NCBI RefSeq assembly: GCF_947259555.1 | Contig: NZ_CAMYMD010000035.1 | Location: forward strand, 1 to 64,000 | Origin: an uncultured Roseovarius sp. | GTDB taxonomy: Bacteria; Pseudomonadota; Alphaproteobacteria; Rhodobacterales; Rhodobacteraceae | DNA length: 64,000 nucleotides | Reading direction: 5' to 3' | In this document: positions 1 through 7,787 of the stretch, piece after piece | How the letters are laid out: each line of letters opens with the position of its first letter | How positions within the stretch are numbered: position 1 is the first letter of the stretch | Position numbers and translations under genes: made by a program | Notes under the pieces: generated by a model | The model's database searches: none | What the model saw: only the letters and a program-made list of their open reading frames with translations | What the model was told of the DNA's origin: nothing

Positions 1-33
1 CAATGAAACATCTAAACCAACATAGTGGCTCAT
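1..33 (-). CDS. IS110-family transposase, N-terminal fragment cut by window edge
   Basis: Only the first 11 codons are in the window (MSHYVGLDVSL). The short GLDVS signature directly after the start is the beginning of the RuvC-like DEDD domain typical of IS110-family transposases. An AAGGAG ribosome binding site lies at 41-46, seven bases before the ATG. The rest of the gene lies to the left of the window. The assignment rests on a short motif plus the start context, so other DEDD proteins are not fully excluded. Confidence 0.62.
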   Translation of the reverse strand, partial: MSHYVGLDVSL

Positions 34-165
34 GGTCGTTCTCCTTACGGCTTTTGATTGGTGAGGCTGATACTATCAGACCTCGTTCGCCATCGGAGAG
101 CGACCACCGCGATCACACCATGTCATTAGAGGGCGTTGCTATAGATCACTGCTTTGGGCCAACAA
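1..165 (-). mobile_element. 5' end of an IS110-family insertion sequence (boundary uncertain)
   Basis: The element contains the transposase start at 33 and an upstream non-coding stretch. HslU ends intact at 170 (ending SRYVL, stop TAG), so the element end must lie between 34 and 169. A stem-loop at 63-84 (GAGG-CTGATA-C-TATCAG-A-CCTC) lies in the leader. In characterised IS110 elements such as IS621 the non-coding end carries the bridge RNA, so this leader is the expected place for one. The precise end is not visible, since IS110 elements often lack terminal inverted repeats. Confidence 0.45.
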
Positions 166-169
166 ACGC

Positions 170-1477
170 CTACAAAACATACCTCGACAAATCCGCCGAG
201 CGCATCAGCTCGCCGAGGTTCTCCTCGACGAAATCCGCGTCGACGGTCACGGACTCGCCCGCGCGGTCGGGGGCGGTGAAGGAAAGCTCCTCGAACACCC
301 GTTCCATCACCGTGTAGAGCCGCCGCGCGCCGATGTTCTCGACCGACTGGTTGACCTCGGCGGCGATGCGGGCGAGCGCCGCGATGCCGTCTTGGGTGAA
401 GTCGACCGTCACCTCCTCGGTGCCCATGAGGGCGGTGTATTGGCGGGTGAGGGCGTTGTCGGTCTCGGTCAGGATGCGGACGAAATCAGCCTCGGTGAGG
501 GCGCGCAACTCGACCCGGATGGGCAGGCGGCCTTGCAGTTCGGGCAGCAGATCTGACGGTTTGGCGATGTGGAAGGCGCCCGACGCGATGAAGAGGATAT
601 GGTCGGTCTTGACCGGGCCGTGCTTGGTGGAGACGGTGGTGCCCTCGATGAGCGGCAGCAGGTCGCGCTGCACGCCCTCGCGGGAGACATCGCCGCCGCG
701 CGCGTCGGATTTGGCGCAGACCTTGTCGATCTCGTCGAGAAAGACGATGCCGTTCTGTTCGACGGATTCGAGGGCGGTGCGGGTCACGGCCTCATCATCC
801 AGGAGCTTGTCGGCCTCCTCGCTGACCAGGAGATCGTGGCTGTCGGCGACGGTGATGCGCTTGGTGGTGGTGCGGTTGCCGAACGCCTTGCCGAAGATAT
901 CGCCGAGGTTCATCATCCCCATCTGGCTGCCGGGTTGGCCGGGAATGTCCATCATTCCGAGGGGGTTGGAGCTGTCGGAGATTTCGATCTCGATCTCGGT
1001 GTCGTCGAGCAGGCCGTCGCGGAGTTTCTTGCGGAACATCTCGCGGGTGCCCTCGCGGGCGTCTTCGCCTGCGATGGCGGTGATGACGCGTTCCTCGGCG
1101 GCCTGTTGGGCGCGGGTCTTGACGTCTTCGCGCATGTAGTCGCGGGTCTGGACGATGGCGCTGTCGACGAGATCGCGGATGATCTGTTCGACGTCGCGGC
1201 CGACATAGCCGACTTCGGTGAACTTGGTGGCCTCGACCTTGATGAAGGGGGCGCGGGCGAGTTTGGCGAGGCGGCGGGAGATTTCCGTTTTGCCGACGCC
1301 GGTGGGGCCGATCATCAGGATGTTCTTGGGGTAGACCTCGTCGCGCAGGTCATCCGAGAGCTGCTTGCGGCGCCAGCGGTTGCGCAGGGCGACGGCGGTG
1401 GCGCGCTTGGCGTCCTTCTGGCCGATGATGAAACGGTCAAGCTCCGAGACGATCTCGCGCGGGGTCAGGTCGGTCAT
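170..1477 (-). CDS. hslU: ATP-dependent protease ATPase subunit HslU
   Basis: This is the AAA+ unfoldase of the cytoplasmic HslVU (ClpYQ) protease, which unfolds substrates and feeds them into HslV. The protein is 435 residues, the normal length. It shows Walker A GPTGVGKT at residues 57-64, the pore loop GYVGRD at 90-95 and Walker B FLDEID at 246-251. It ends with the C-terminal SRYVL tail that docks into HslV. The start has AAAGGA about seven bases upstream. Unusually, it is separated from hslV by a toxin-antitoxin pair on the other strand, so it probably has its own promoter in 1478-1673. Confidence 0.97.
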   Translation of the reverse strand: MTDLTPREIVSELDRFIIGQKDAKRATAVALRNRWRRKQLSDDLRDEVYPKNILMIGPTGVGKTEISRRLAKLARAPFIKVEATKFTEVGYVGRDVEQIIRDLVDSAIVQTRDYMREDVKTRAQQAAEERVITAIAGEDAREGTREMFRKKLRDGLLDDTEIEIEISDSSNPLGMMDIPGQPGSQMGMMNLGDIFGKAFGNRTTTKRITVADSHDLLVSEEADKLLDDEAVTRTALESVEQNGIVFLDEIDKVCAKSDARGGDVSREGVQRDLLPLIEGTTVSTKHGPVKTDHILFIASGAFHIAKPSDLLPELQGRLPIRVELRALTEADFVRILTETDNALTRQYTALMGTEEVTVDFTQDGIAALARIAAEVNQSVENIGARRLYTVMERVFEELSFTAPDRAGESVTVDADFVEENLGELMRSADLSRYVL

Positions 1478-1673
1478 TCAGCATTCCTTTACCGGTTTGT
1501 GCAGAGATACGCAGTGTGAGCGGGGATTTGAAGGGGGTTGATATTTGTAGCTGCAAAATGTAACTACACCTTGTCTCTAAAGTCGATTACAACGATGAGA
1601 CGCTATCAGGGACTCTAATGGAGATTACTCATGGAAGAAGCACGGAATTTGAAGTTACTAAGGAACAAGTTGA

Positions 1674-1967
1674 ATGTTCGAATGGAACGAGGACAAGCGC
1701 CGTCTTTCACTGAAGAAGCACGGTATCGACTTTCTTGACGCCGTCGAGATCTTCGAGACCGACTATCTCTGTCTCTCCGGCAGAAGCGATATCGAGATAC
1801 GGGAAATCGCAGTCGGATATCTGAATGGAAGCTATCTCGCGGCAGTGTTCACGATGCGCGGCGAGACAATTCGGATCATCACAGTTCGAAAGGCAAGACG
1901 CGATGAGCGAGAAGCATATGACGCGTATGTCGCTCGACGAGATACGCAGGATGAAGAGCCAAACTGA
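1674..1967 (+). CDS. brnT: BrnT family ribonuclease toxin
   Basis: The 97-residue protein begins FEWNEDKRRLSLKKHGIDF and contains ETDYLCLSGRSDIEIREIAVGY-like and [12 protein letters not shown] segments, the usual BrnT layout. BrnT is a RelE-fold ribonuclease toxin of type II systems. AAGGA lies about nine bases before the ATG. The antitoxin gene starts inside the last 65 bases of this gene. A small inverted repeat at 1546-1568 (TGTAG...CTACA) upstream is a possible site for autoregulation. AT content around it is higher than in the flanking hsl genes, which fits acquired DNA. Confidence 0.85.
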   Translation: MFEWNEDKRRLSLKKHGIDFLDAVEIFETDYLCLSGRSDIEIREIAVGYLNGSYLAAVFTMRGETIRIITVRKARRDEREAYDAYVARRDTQDEEPN

Positions 1968-2187
1968 TTGGGAGCGCATCAAGGCGGCTCCGGATCATGA
2001 AGGCGAGCAGGAAATCGACGTTGACTGGTCCAAGGCGCGACTTGTGGAGCCCGAACCGAAGAAGCTGATTTCGCTGCGGATCGACGCGGACATCGTCGAG
2101 TTTTTCCGCAGCCAGGGCAAAGGCTATCAGACCCGCATGAACGCGGTGTTGCGGGCCTATATGGAGGCGGTCGACAAATCCGGTTAG
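1903..2187 (+). CDS. brnA: BrnA family antitoxin
   Basis: The 94-residue protein starting [17 protein letters not shown] has the BrnA pattern: an acidic middle ([15 protein letters not shown]), then [35 protein letters not shown], a ribbon-helix-helix DNA-binding tail. It would neutralise BrnT and repress the operon. The start at 1903 is chosen over an earlier in-frame ATG because it gives the family length. The frame overlaps brnT by 65 bases. Its TAG stop overlaps the TAA stop of the convergent hslV gene at 2184-2187. Confidence 0.86.
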   Translation: MSEKHMTRMSLDEIRRMKSQTDWERIKAAPDHEGEQEIDVDWSKARLVEPEPKKLISLRIDADIVEFFRSQGKGYQTRMNAVLRAYMEAVDKSG

Positions 2188-2741
2188 GATTTCGCGATCT
2201 TCTCCACCGTCAGGTTGCCATTGGTGTAGACGCAGATATCGGCGGCGATGGACATGGCCTTGCGGGCGATGTCATCGGCGGAGAGGTCGGTTTTCTCCGC
2301 GAGGCCGCGGGCCGCTGCGAGGGCGAAATTGCCACCGGAGCCGATGGCGGCGATATCGTGCTCGGGCTCGAGCACGTCGCCCGCGCCGGTGATGACGTAA
2401 AGCTGATCGCCGTCGGTGACGATGAGCATCGCCTCGAGCTTTTGCAGGTATTTGTCGGTGCGCCAGTCCTTGGCCAGATCGACGCAGGCGCGTTGTAGCT
2501 GGCCGGGGGTGGCCTCGAGCTTGGTTTCGAGCCGTTCCAGAAGGGTGAAGGCATCCGCCGTCGACCCGGCGAAACCGGCCACCACGTCATAGCCGCCAGG
2601 CGAGAGGCGGCGCACCTTGCGGGCGCTGCCCTTGATCACGGTCTGGCCGAGGCTGACCTGCCCGTCGCCCGCGACGACGACCTCGCCGCCCCTGCGCACA
2701 CCGATGATGGTGGTGCCGTGCCAACCGGGAAAATCGCTCAT
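2184..2741 (-). CDS. hslV: ATP-dependent protease peptidase subunit HslV
   Basis: This is the threonine peptidase partner of HslU. The protein is 185 residues. A nine-residue propeptide precedes the catalytic Thr10 in [10 protein letters not shown], and the body shows the proteasome beta-type fold segments [14 protein letters not shown] and [17 protein letters not shown]. It would assemble as a double hexameric ring in the cytoplasm. In most relatives hslU follows directly; here brnTA on the opposite strand separates them, and the hslV stop overlaps the brnA stop. Confidence 0.97.
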   Translation of the reverse strand: MSDFPGWHGTTIIGVRRGGEVVVAGDGQVSLGQTVIKGSARKVRRLSPGGYDVVAGFAGSTADAFTLLERLETKLEATPGQLQRACVDLAKDWRTDKYLQKLEAMLIVTDGDQLYVITGAGDVLEPEHDIAAIGSGGNFALAAARGLAEKTDLSADDIARKAMSIAADICVYTNGNLTVEKIAKS

Positions 2742-2804
2742 GTCAGGGCCTCCGTTCTGGTCCGCCCTATATGGAAGGGGCGGGAGATGGGTGCAAGGGC
2801 GACG

Positions 2805-3953
2805 TCACCCCAGCAGGTCGCGCGCGACCCGGTGAAAGATCTGCGCGCCTATGGGCAAGAGATCGTCAGGGAAGTCGTAATCGGGATTGTGGAGCGCGGC
2901 GTGATCGGTGCCTGCGCCGAGAAAGAGCATGGCGGATTTGGCCACATGGCCTAAGCGGCCGAAATCCTCGGAGGCGCGCATCGGCAGGCCGCTGTCGTCA
3001 TGGGTGATGCGCAGGGCGTCGAGTGCGTTGCGCAGGATTTGGGTCGCATCCGGGTGGTTTTCGCAATGGGCGAAGATGTCGTGATAGGTGATCGTGTTGG
3101 TCAGGTTGTGCGCCTTTGCCGCATCCTGCACCAGCGTTTCGGCGGCCTCGTACAGCGCGGCCATGCGATCATCGGTGAGCGTGCGCAGCGTGACGTAGAG
3201 CGTGGCCTCGCCCGGGGCGATGCCGAAGGCGGGCGCGCCCATTTGTGCGTGGGTCACGGTGGCGAGAGTAAACTCCGCCTCTTGCGGTGTACCATGGCTG
3301 AGCGCGGTGAGGCGCGGCATCAGGCTACTGAGGGCCGCCATCGGCGAGGTGCCGTTTTCGGGCTCTGACGCGTGGGCGGATTTGCCGGTGAGCGTGACGC
3401 CCATGCCGCGCGAGGCGCAGTTGACCGGGCCGGGGATGAGGCCGACATGCCCAAGGGGCAGGCCGGGCATATTGTGCAGGGAAAAGGCGTAATCGGGTGT
3501 GATAGTCTCGAATACGGGGTCGGCCAGCACGGCGGCGGCCCCTGCCCCGGTTTCCTCGGCCGGTTGAAAGAGCAGCACGGCGCGGCCGCGTGCGGGGCGC
3601 TGTCGCGACAGGAGCCGTGCAAGCCCCATCAGCACTGTCATATGCCCGTCATGGCCGCAAAGATGGCCCTTGCCCGGACGGGTCGAGCGGTGTGGCAGAT
3701 CGCCCTGCTCTTCGATGGGCAGTGCGTCAAGTTCGCAGCGAAAGAGCACCGTCGGGCCGCTTTCGGCCCCGGCATAGACCGCCGCCACGCCATGCCCGCC
3801 AAGGCCGGTCAGCAAGGTATCCGGCGGCGCGGCCTCTAGCGCCTTGGTGATGCGGCGCGCGGTCTCGCCTTCCTCGCCCGAGATCTCGGGGTGGCGGTGC
3901 AGATCATGCCGCAGTGCGGTCAGCTCGGCGATATCGGAATTGGTCAGACTCAT
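2805..3953 (-). CDS. M20 family amidohydrolase (hippurate hydrolase-like)
   Basis: This 382-residue metallopeptidase of the M20D group is related to IAA-amino acid and hippurate hydrolases. It shows DLHRHPEISGEE at 17-28, the metal motif CGHDGHM with Cys99, His101 and His104, and the catalytic QPAEETGAG around 130-138. These enzymes hydrolyse N-acyl amino acid amide bonds in the cytoplasm. The actual substrate cannot be read from the sequence. It lies downstream of trxA on the same strand, but a strong terminator lies between them, so it is likely transcribed separately. Confidence 0.9.
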   Translation of the reverse strand: MSLTNSDIAELTALRHDLHRHPEISGEEGETARRITKALEAAPPDTLLTGLGGHGVAAVYAGAESGPTVLFRCELDALPIEEQGDLPHRSTRPGKGHLCGHDGHMTVLMGLARLLSRQRPARGRAVLLFQPAEETGAGAAAVLADPVFETITPDYAFSLHNMPGLPLGHVGLIPGPVNCASRGMGVTLTGKSAHASEPENGTSPMAALSSLMPRLTALSHGTPQEAEFTLATVTHAQMGAPAFGIAPGEATLYVTLRTLTDDRMAALYEAAETLVQDAAKAHNLTNTITYHDIFAHCENHPDATQILRNALDALRITHDDSGLPMRASEDFGRLGHVAKSAMLFLGAGTDHAALHNPDYDFPDDLLPIGAQIFHRVARDLLG

Positions 3954-3980
3954 GCGGCGATCATGCGTGTTTTGCGGGCA

Positions 3981-4010
3981 AAGAAAAGGGGCCGCGCGCT
4001 GCGCGACCCC
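3981..4010 (-). terminator. Rho-independent terminator of trxA
   Basis: Read on the minus strand, a GC-rich stem (3988-4010; arms GGGG-CGCGC and GCGCG-CCCC with one mismatch and a GCT-type loop) is followed by TTTTCTT at 3981-3987. It begins 25 bases after the trxA stop, in the correct orientation. Confidence 0.85.
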
Positions 4011-4034
4011 AATCCACGAGGTGTTCTGAAAGCG

Positions 4035-4355
4035 TCAGATGCTCTCTTCGATCCAGCTTTGCAGCGCGGCCTTGGGGGCGGCGCCGGCGCGGTTCGAGAT
4101 CACTTCGCCATTCTTGAAGATGAACAGCGCCGGAATGCCGCGCACACCCATGGCGACGGCGGAATTCGGGTTGCTGTCGACATCGACCTTGGCGACCTTG
4201 ATCTTGCCTTCCATCTCGGTTGCCAGCTCTTCGAGGGCCGGGCCGATCTGCTTGCAGGGGCCGCACCATTCGGCCCAGAAATCCACCACGACGGGGATAT
4301 CGGAATTTTTCACTTCGGCGTCGAAAGTGTCGTCGGTTACGGCAACGGTGGCCAT
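4035..4355 (-). CDS. trxA: Thioredoxin
   Basis: This 106-residue cytoplasmic dithiol-disulfide oxidoreductase has the WCGPCK active site (Cys31, Cys34), the cis-proline segment GIPALF and the usual length. The start MATVAV is preferred to an ATG six bases earlier because AGGAG then lies eight bases upstream. It is the last gene after addA on this strand, a common arrangement in alphaproteobacteria, and is followed by a clear terminator. Confidence 0.97.
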   Translation of the reverse strand: MATVAVTDDTFDAEVKNSDIPVVVDFWAEWCGPCKQIGPALEELATEMEGKIKVAKVDVDSNPNSAVAMGVRGIPALFIFKNGEVISNRAGAAPKAALQSWIEESI

Positions 4356-4415
4356 TTGCATGTCTCCTAGCGGTCAGGGCTTCACGAGGTTAACTATGTA
4401 GCAGAGCCGGGCACG

Positions 4416-7400
4416 TCAAGCCACGGTAGTGGTTTCCAGCGCTTCTGTCACAAGATCGTGGGGGAGCGGCATGAGTGTGGCCGTGCGCGTCCAGAGGATC
4501 GCGGTTTCGATACGCCGGTCCGGGTAGAGTTGCGCCAACGCATGGGCATAGGCCCCCATCTGCCGCAAAAGGGCATCGGGACACTCGCGGGCCACATCGG
4601 GCACGAGCGCGTTGGTCTTGAAATCCACGGCCAGAACCCGCGCGTCTTCGATAATCAGCCGGTCGATGATCCCGTGGATGCGCCGCCCCTGCAACGCGTC
4701 CAGATTGGCGGTGATCGCCACTTCGGTCAGGGCACCGGGCGCAAAGAGCGCATGCAGGCCGGGCCGGATCAGCACTTTTTCGGCCTCGGCCAGAAGCAGC
4801 GCCAGCTCTTCTCCTGTCGCGGTGTCACCGCCATTCGACAAGAGCCGCGCCGCGGTGGCGGGCCAGTCCTGCGCGGGCACCGAGGGCAGAAACTCCAGCA
4901 GGCGGTGCACCTGCCGGCCGCGCCGTTTGGCCGCCTCCTCGTCCAGCCCCCGCTCTCCGGGGAGCGCCTTGGCGCCGCCCAGATCGGAGGGGCTGAGGGT
5001 CTTGTTTCGCGTAGGCGCCACCGCAGCGGTTCGATAGAACGGATCGAGCGCGATTGGGGCTGTCGTCTCTTGCGCGACCACCGCAGCTTCGGTCTCGGAC
5101 CAGTGGCCGTGATCGAGACGCAGCCCCGGCCCGTGGTCGAACGCGTGGGGCTGCGCGCCCGCCGCCTCCATGCCGCGCTGCACCTTTTCGTACCAGGTGT
5201 CGCCCTGCTTGCCCAAATCGCCATGCGCGGCGACGATCAGCCATTTCTCGGCCCGTGTCATGGCGACATAAAGCAGGCGATCACGCTCGGCACTTTGTGC
5301 AACACGCCCGGCCTCCATGGCCTCGGCAATGGCGGCAGGCATGTCGTCCGCGCGCCCGGTCCAGAGCGCGGTGCCCTCTCGGGTCACGATCTGGGGCGCG
5401 GGGGGCATCCGCCATGCGCCACATTCCGGCAGGATCACCACGGGGGCCTCCAACCCCTTGGCGCCGTGCACGGTCATCACACGGATGCGGTTTCCGGCGC
5501 TGTCGAGCTGGCGTTTGATTTCGAGATCGTCGGTTTCCATCCAGACGAGAAAGCCTGTCAGGCTATCCACCGCGCGGCTCTCGTAGGCCATGGCCTGCGA
5601 CAGCAGCGCGTCGATGCCATCCTCGGCCTCGGCGCCGAGCCGGGCCAGCAGCCTGCGCCGTCCGTCGTGACGCGTCAGAATGCGCTCGATCAGGTCGTAG
5701 GGGCGCAGGTAATCGGCGTGATCCAGCAGGTCGCGCAGCACGGTGATGACCGCGGGGAATTCTTCGCCCCTGTCGCGCAGCTCTTGCCAGAGATAGCGCC
5801 GCGCGCGGCCCTGTGCCAGAGCGTAGAGTTGCGACTCGGACCAGCCAAAGAGCGGCGATCTGAGCGCGGTGGCGAGCGCGAGACTGTCCTCGGGCGTGGC
5901 GAGAAACGACAACAGCGCCTCAAGATCGCGCACCGCGAGTTCGGCGCCGACCTTGAGCCGGTCGGCGCCCGCAATCGGCAAGCCCTGGACCTTGCATTCG
6001 CGGATGATCTCGTGAAACAGCGTCGAGCGGCGGCGCACCAGGATCAGGAAATCGCCGGGCTGCACGGCGCGAAAGCCGCTGTCGGATGCGGCATCGGGGA
6101 GCGCCTGCCGCGCCTCGACCATCGTCCGAATCGTGCCTGCCACGTGGCGTGCCAGAAGAATCGCCGGATCGTTGGTGGCGCGGATATCGACGGGTGAGTG
6201 CCAGGCGGGCGGCTCGTCTTCCTCGGGCTTTGCCACCACGGGCCAGAGATCGACACGCCCGGGCAGGCTGTCAAAGAATGCCTTGTGGCCCTCATCGGGG
6301 GAAAAACCGCTCTCCTCGCTCTGATCGAAGCAACAATCGACGGTCGTGAGAATGGCACCGGATGAGCGAAAGGAATAGGCCAGCACGCGGCTTTGCAAGG
6401 GGCTGCCGGTGGCGTTGAGGCGCGCGGCGAATTCGCGCTGCATCCGGTCAAATTCGCGCGGGTCGGCGCCCTGAAAGGAATAGATCGACTGTTTCTTGTC
6501 CCCCACCACGAAGATCGTGCGCGCCACGTCGGCGCGGGCGCCCGCACCGCTGGTGAATTCCTGCGCCAGCCGTTCGATCACTTGCCATTGCACCGGGCTG
6601 GTATCCTGCGCCTCGTCCACAAGGATTTGGTCGATCCCGCCATCGAGCCTGTAGAGAACCCAGGCCGCGACCGCCGGTTCGGTCAGAAGATCCCGGGCGC
6701 GCAGGATCAAATCGTCGAAATCGAGCAGGCCGCGCAATTGCTTGGCACGCTCATAGGCGGGCAGGAAGAGCTGTGCAAAGTCGTGCAGCGCTCGGGTTTT
6801 CTGCATGGCCATGAGCGCCATCCGCGCGGCGCGCGCGTCCTCGACGCGCAGCATCCATTGCTCGATCTGTGGCATGACCCCAGCGAGCGTGGCCTGCGTT
6901 GCCTTGGTGGGAAACGCCTCAAGCTTGGCGGAGAAAGGTGATTTCGCGCTCTTGCCGGTGAGAAACACCGACTCCAGCAGCGGCAGTGCGCCATTGTCGA
7001 GGGCCGTGATCTGCGCCAGTTTGCCTGCCGCCTTGATATCGTTGGCCGATCCTGCCCTGAGCGCGGGCATGAGTTGATCGAGAAGCGCTTGCTCATTGCC
7101 GAGAAACACCCGTTCGCGGATCGTATCGGCGCTCAGGTCTTCTGGCTGGTCGAATATCGCGGCAAGATCGGCATCGCTGCATGGCCGGGCAAAGCCGCTT
7201 CGGTGCCGCACCATGTCGGCGGTCAGTTTTTCAAGCGTTTCGCCCGAATAGTGCCGGGCCAACGCATAAAACGTGCCCGCGTCCGGCCCCGCAGCAAGGT
7301 CTTCGACGATCTCGGCGCGCAAGAGCGTTGCGGTGCGATCCTCCATCTCGGTGAATTGCGGTGTCACGCCCGCCTCAAGCGGGAAACGGCGCAGCAGTGC

Positions 7401-7787
7401 CGCGCAAAAGGAATGGATGGTCTGGATTTTCAGCCCGCCCGGTGTCTCGATGGCGCGCGCGAACAGGCGCCGCGCATCGCGCAAGGTCTGCTCTGTGATG
7501 GTCCCCTCGTGACCCAGCAGATCAAGCTCGGTGATCAGCGCGTCATCGGCCAGCATCGCCCATGCACCGAGCCGCCGGAAGAGCCGGTTCTGCATCTCGC
7601 TCGCCGCCGCCTTGGTATAGGTCAGGCACAGGATATGCTGCGGGTTGACGCCTTCCAGCAAAAGACGCGCGACACGATCGGTCAAAACCCGTGTCTTGCC
7701 CGATCCGGCATTGGCCGAGAGCCACGTCGAACGGTCGGGGCGCGCGGCATCGACCTGAGCCTGAGTGGCGGCGTCGCGCGCGGTCAT
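4416..7787 (-). CDS. addA: Double-strand break repair helicase-nuclease AddA
   Basis: This is the UvrD-like helicase and nuclease subunit of AddAB, which resects double-strand breaks for RecA-dependent recombination. From the start MTARDAATQ (1123 residues) it has Walker A NAGSGKT near 26-32, LVDEAQDTSPVQW, VVGDKKQSIYSFQGADP, an RVMTVHGAKGLEAPVV motif and a C-terminal PD-(D/E)XK nuclease with LAVDFKTN. The start is set by a 4-base ATGA overlap (7784-7787) with the stop of addB. An upstream in-frame ATG would intrude further into addB. Confidence 0.95.
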   Translation of the reverse strand: MTARDAATQAQVDAARPDRSTWLSANAGSGKTRVLTDRVARLLLEGVNPQHILCLTYTKAAASEMQNRLFRRLGAWAMLADDALITELDLLGHEGTITEQTLRDARRLFARAIETPGGLKIQTIHSFCAALLRRFPLEAGVTPQFTEMEDRTATLLRAEIVEDLAAGPDAGTFYALARHYSGETLEKLTADMVRHRSGFARPCSDADLAAIFDQPEDLSADTIRERVFLGNEQALLDQLMPALRAGSANDIKAAGKLAQITALDNGALPLLESVFLTGKSAKSPFSAKLEAFPTKATQATLAGVMPQIEQWMLRVEDARAARMALMAMQKTRALHDFAQLFLPAYERAKQLRGLLDFDDLILRARDLLTEPAVAAWVLYRLDGGIDQILVDEAQDTSPVQWQVIERLAQEFTSGAGARADVARTIFVVGDKKQSIYSFQGADPREFDRMQREFAARLNATGSPLQSRVLAYSFRSSGAILTTVDCCFDQSEESGFSPDEGHKAFFDSLPGRVDLWPVVAKPEEDEPPAWHSPVDIRATNDPAILLARHVAGTIRTMVEARQALPDAASDSGFRAVQPGDFLILVRRRSTLFHEIIRECKVQGLPIAGADRLKVGAELAVRDLEALLSFLATPEDSLALATALRSPLFGWSESQLYALAQGRARRYLWQELRDRGEEFPAVITVLRDLLDHADYLRPYDLIERILTRHDGRRRLLARLGAEAEDGIDALLSQAMAYESRAVDSLTGFLVWMETDDLEIKRQLDSAGNRIRVMTVHGAKGLEAPVVILPECGAWRMPPAPQIVTREGTALWTGRADDMPAAIAEAMEAGRVAQSAERDRLLYVAMTRAEKWLIVAAHGDLGKQGDTWYEKVQRGMEAAGAQPHAFDHGPGLRLDHGHWSETEAAVVAQETTAPIALDPFYRTAAVAPTRNKTLSPSDLGGAKALPGERGLDEEAAKRRGRQVHRLLEFLPSVPAQDWPATAARLLSNGGDTATGEELALLLAEAEKVLIRPGLHALFAPGALTEVAITANLDALQGRRIHGIIDRLIIEDARVLAVDFKTNALVPDVARECPDALLRQMGAYAHALAQLYPDRRIETAILWTRTATLMPLPHDLVTEALETTTVA

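Noticed and set aside
3-317. Plus-strand open frame of 104 codons at the left edge
   Set aside because: It runs antisense through the end of hslU and across the IS110 leader, and has no family motif.
569-1519. Long plus-strand open frame opposite hslU
   Set aside because: It is a composition shadow of hslU rich in Gly, Ala and Asp with no domain or ribosome binding site.
4458-6197. 579-codon plus-strand frame opposite addA
   Set aside because: addA on the other strand has complete helicase and nuclease motifs; the opposite frame has none and reflects high GC.
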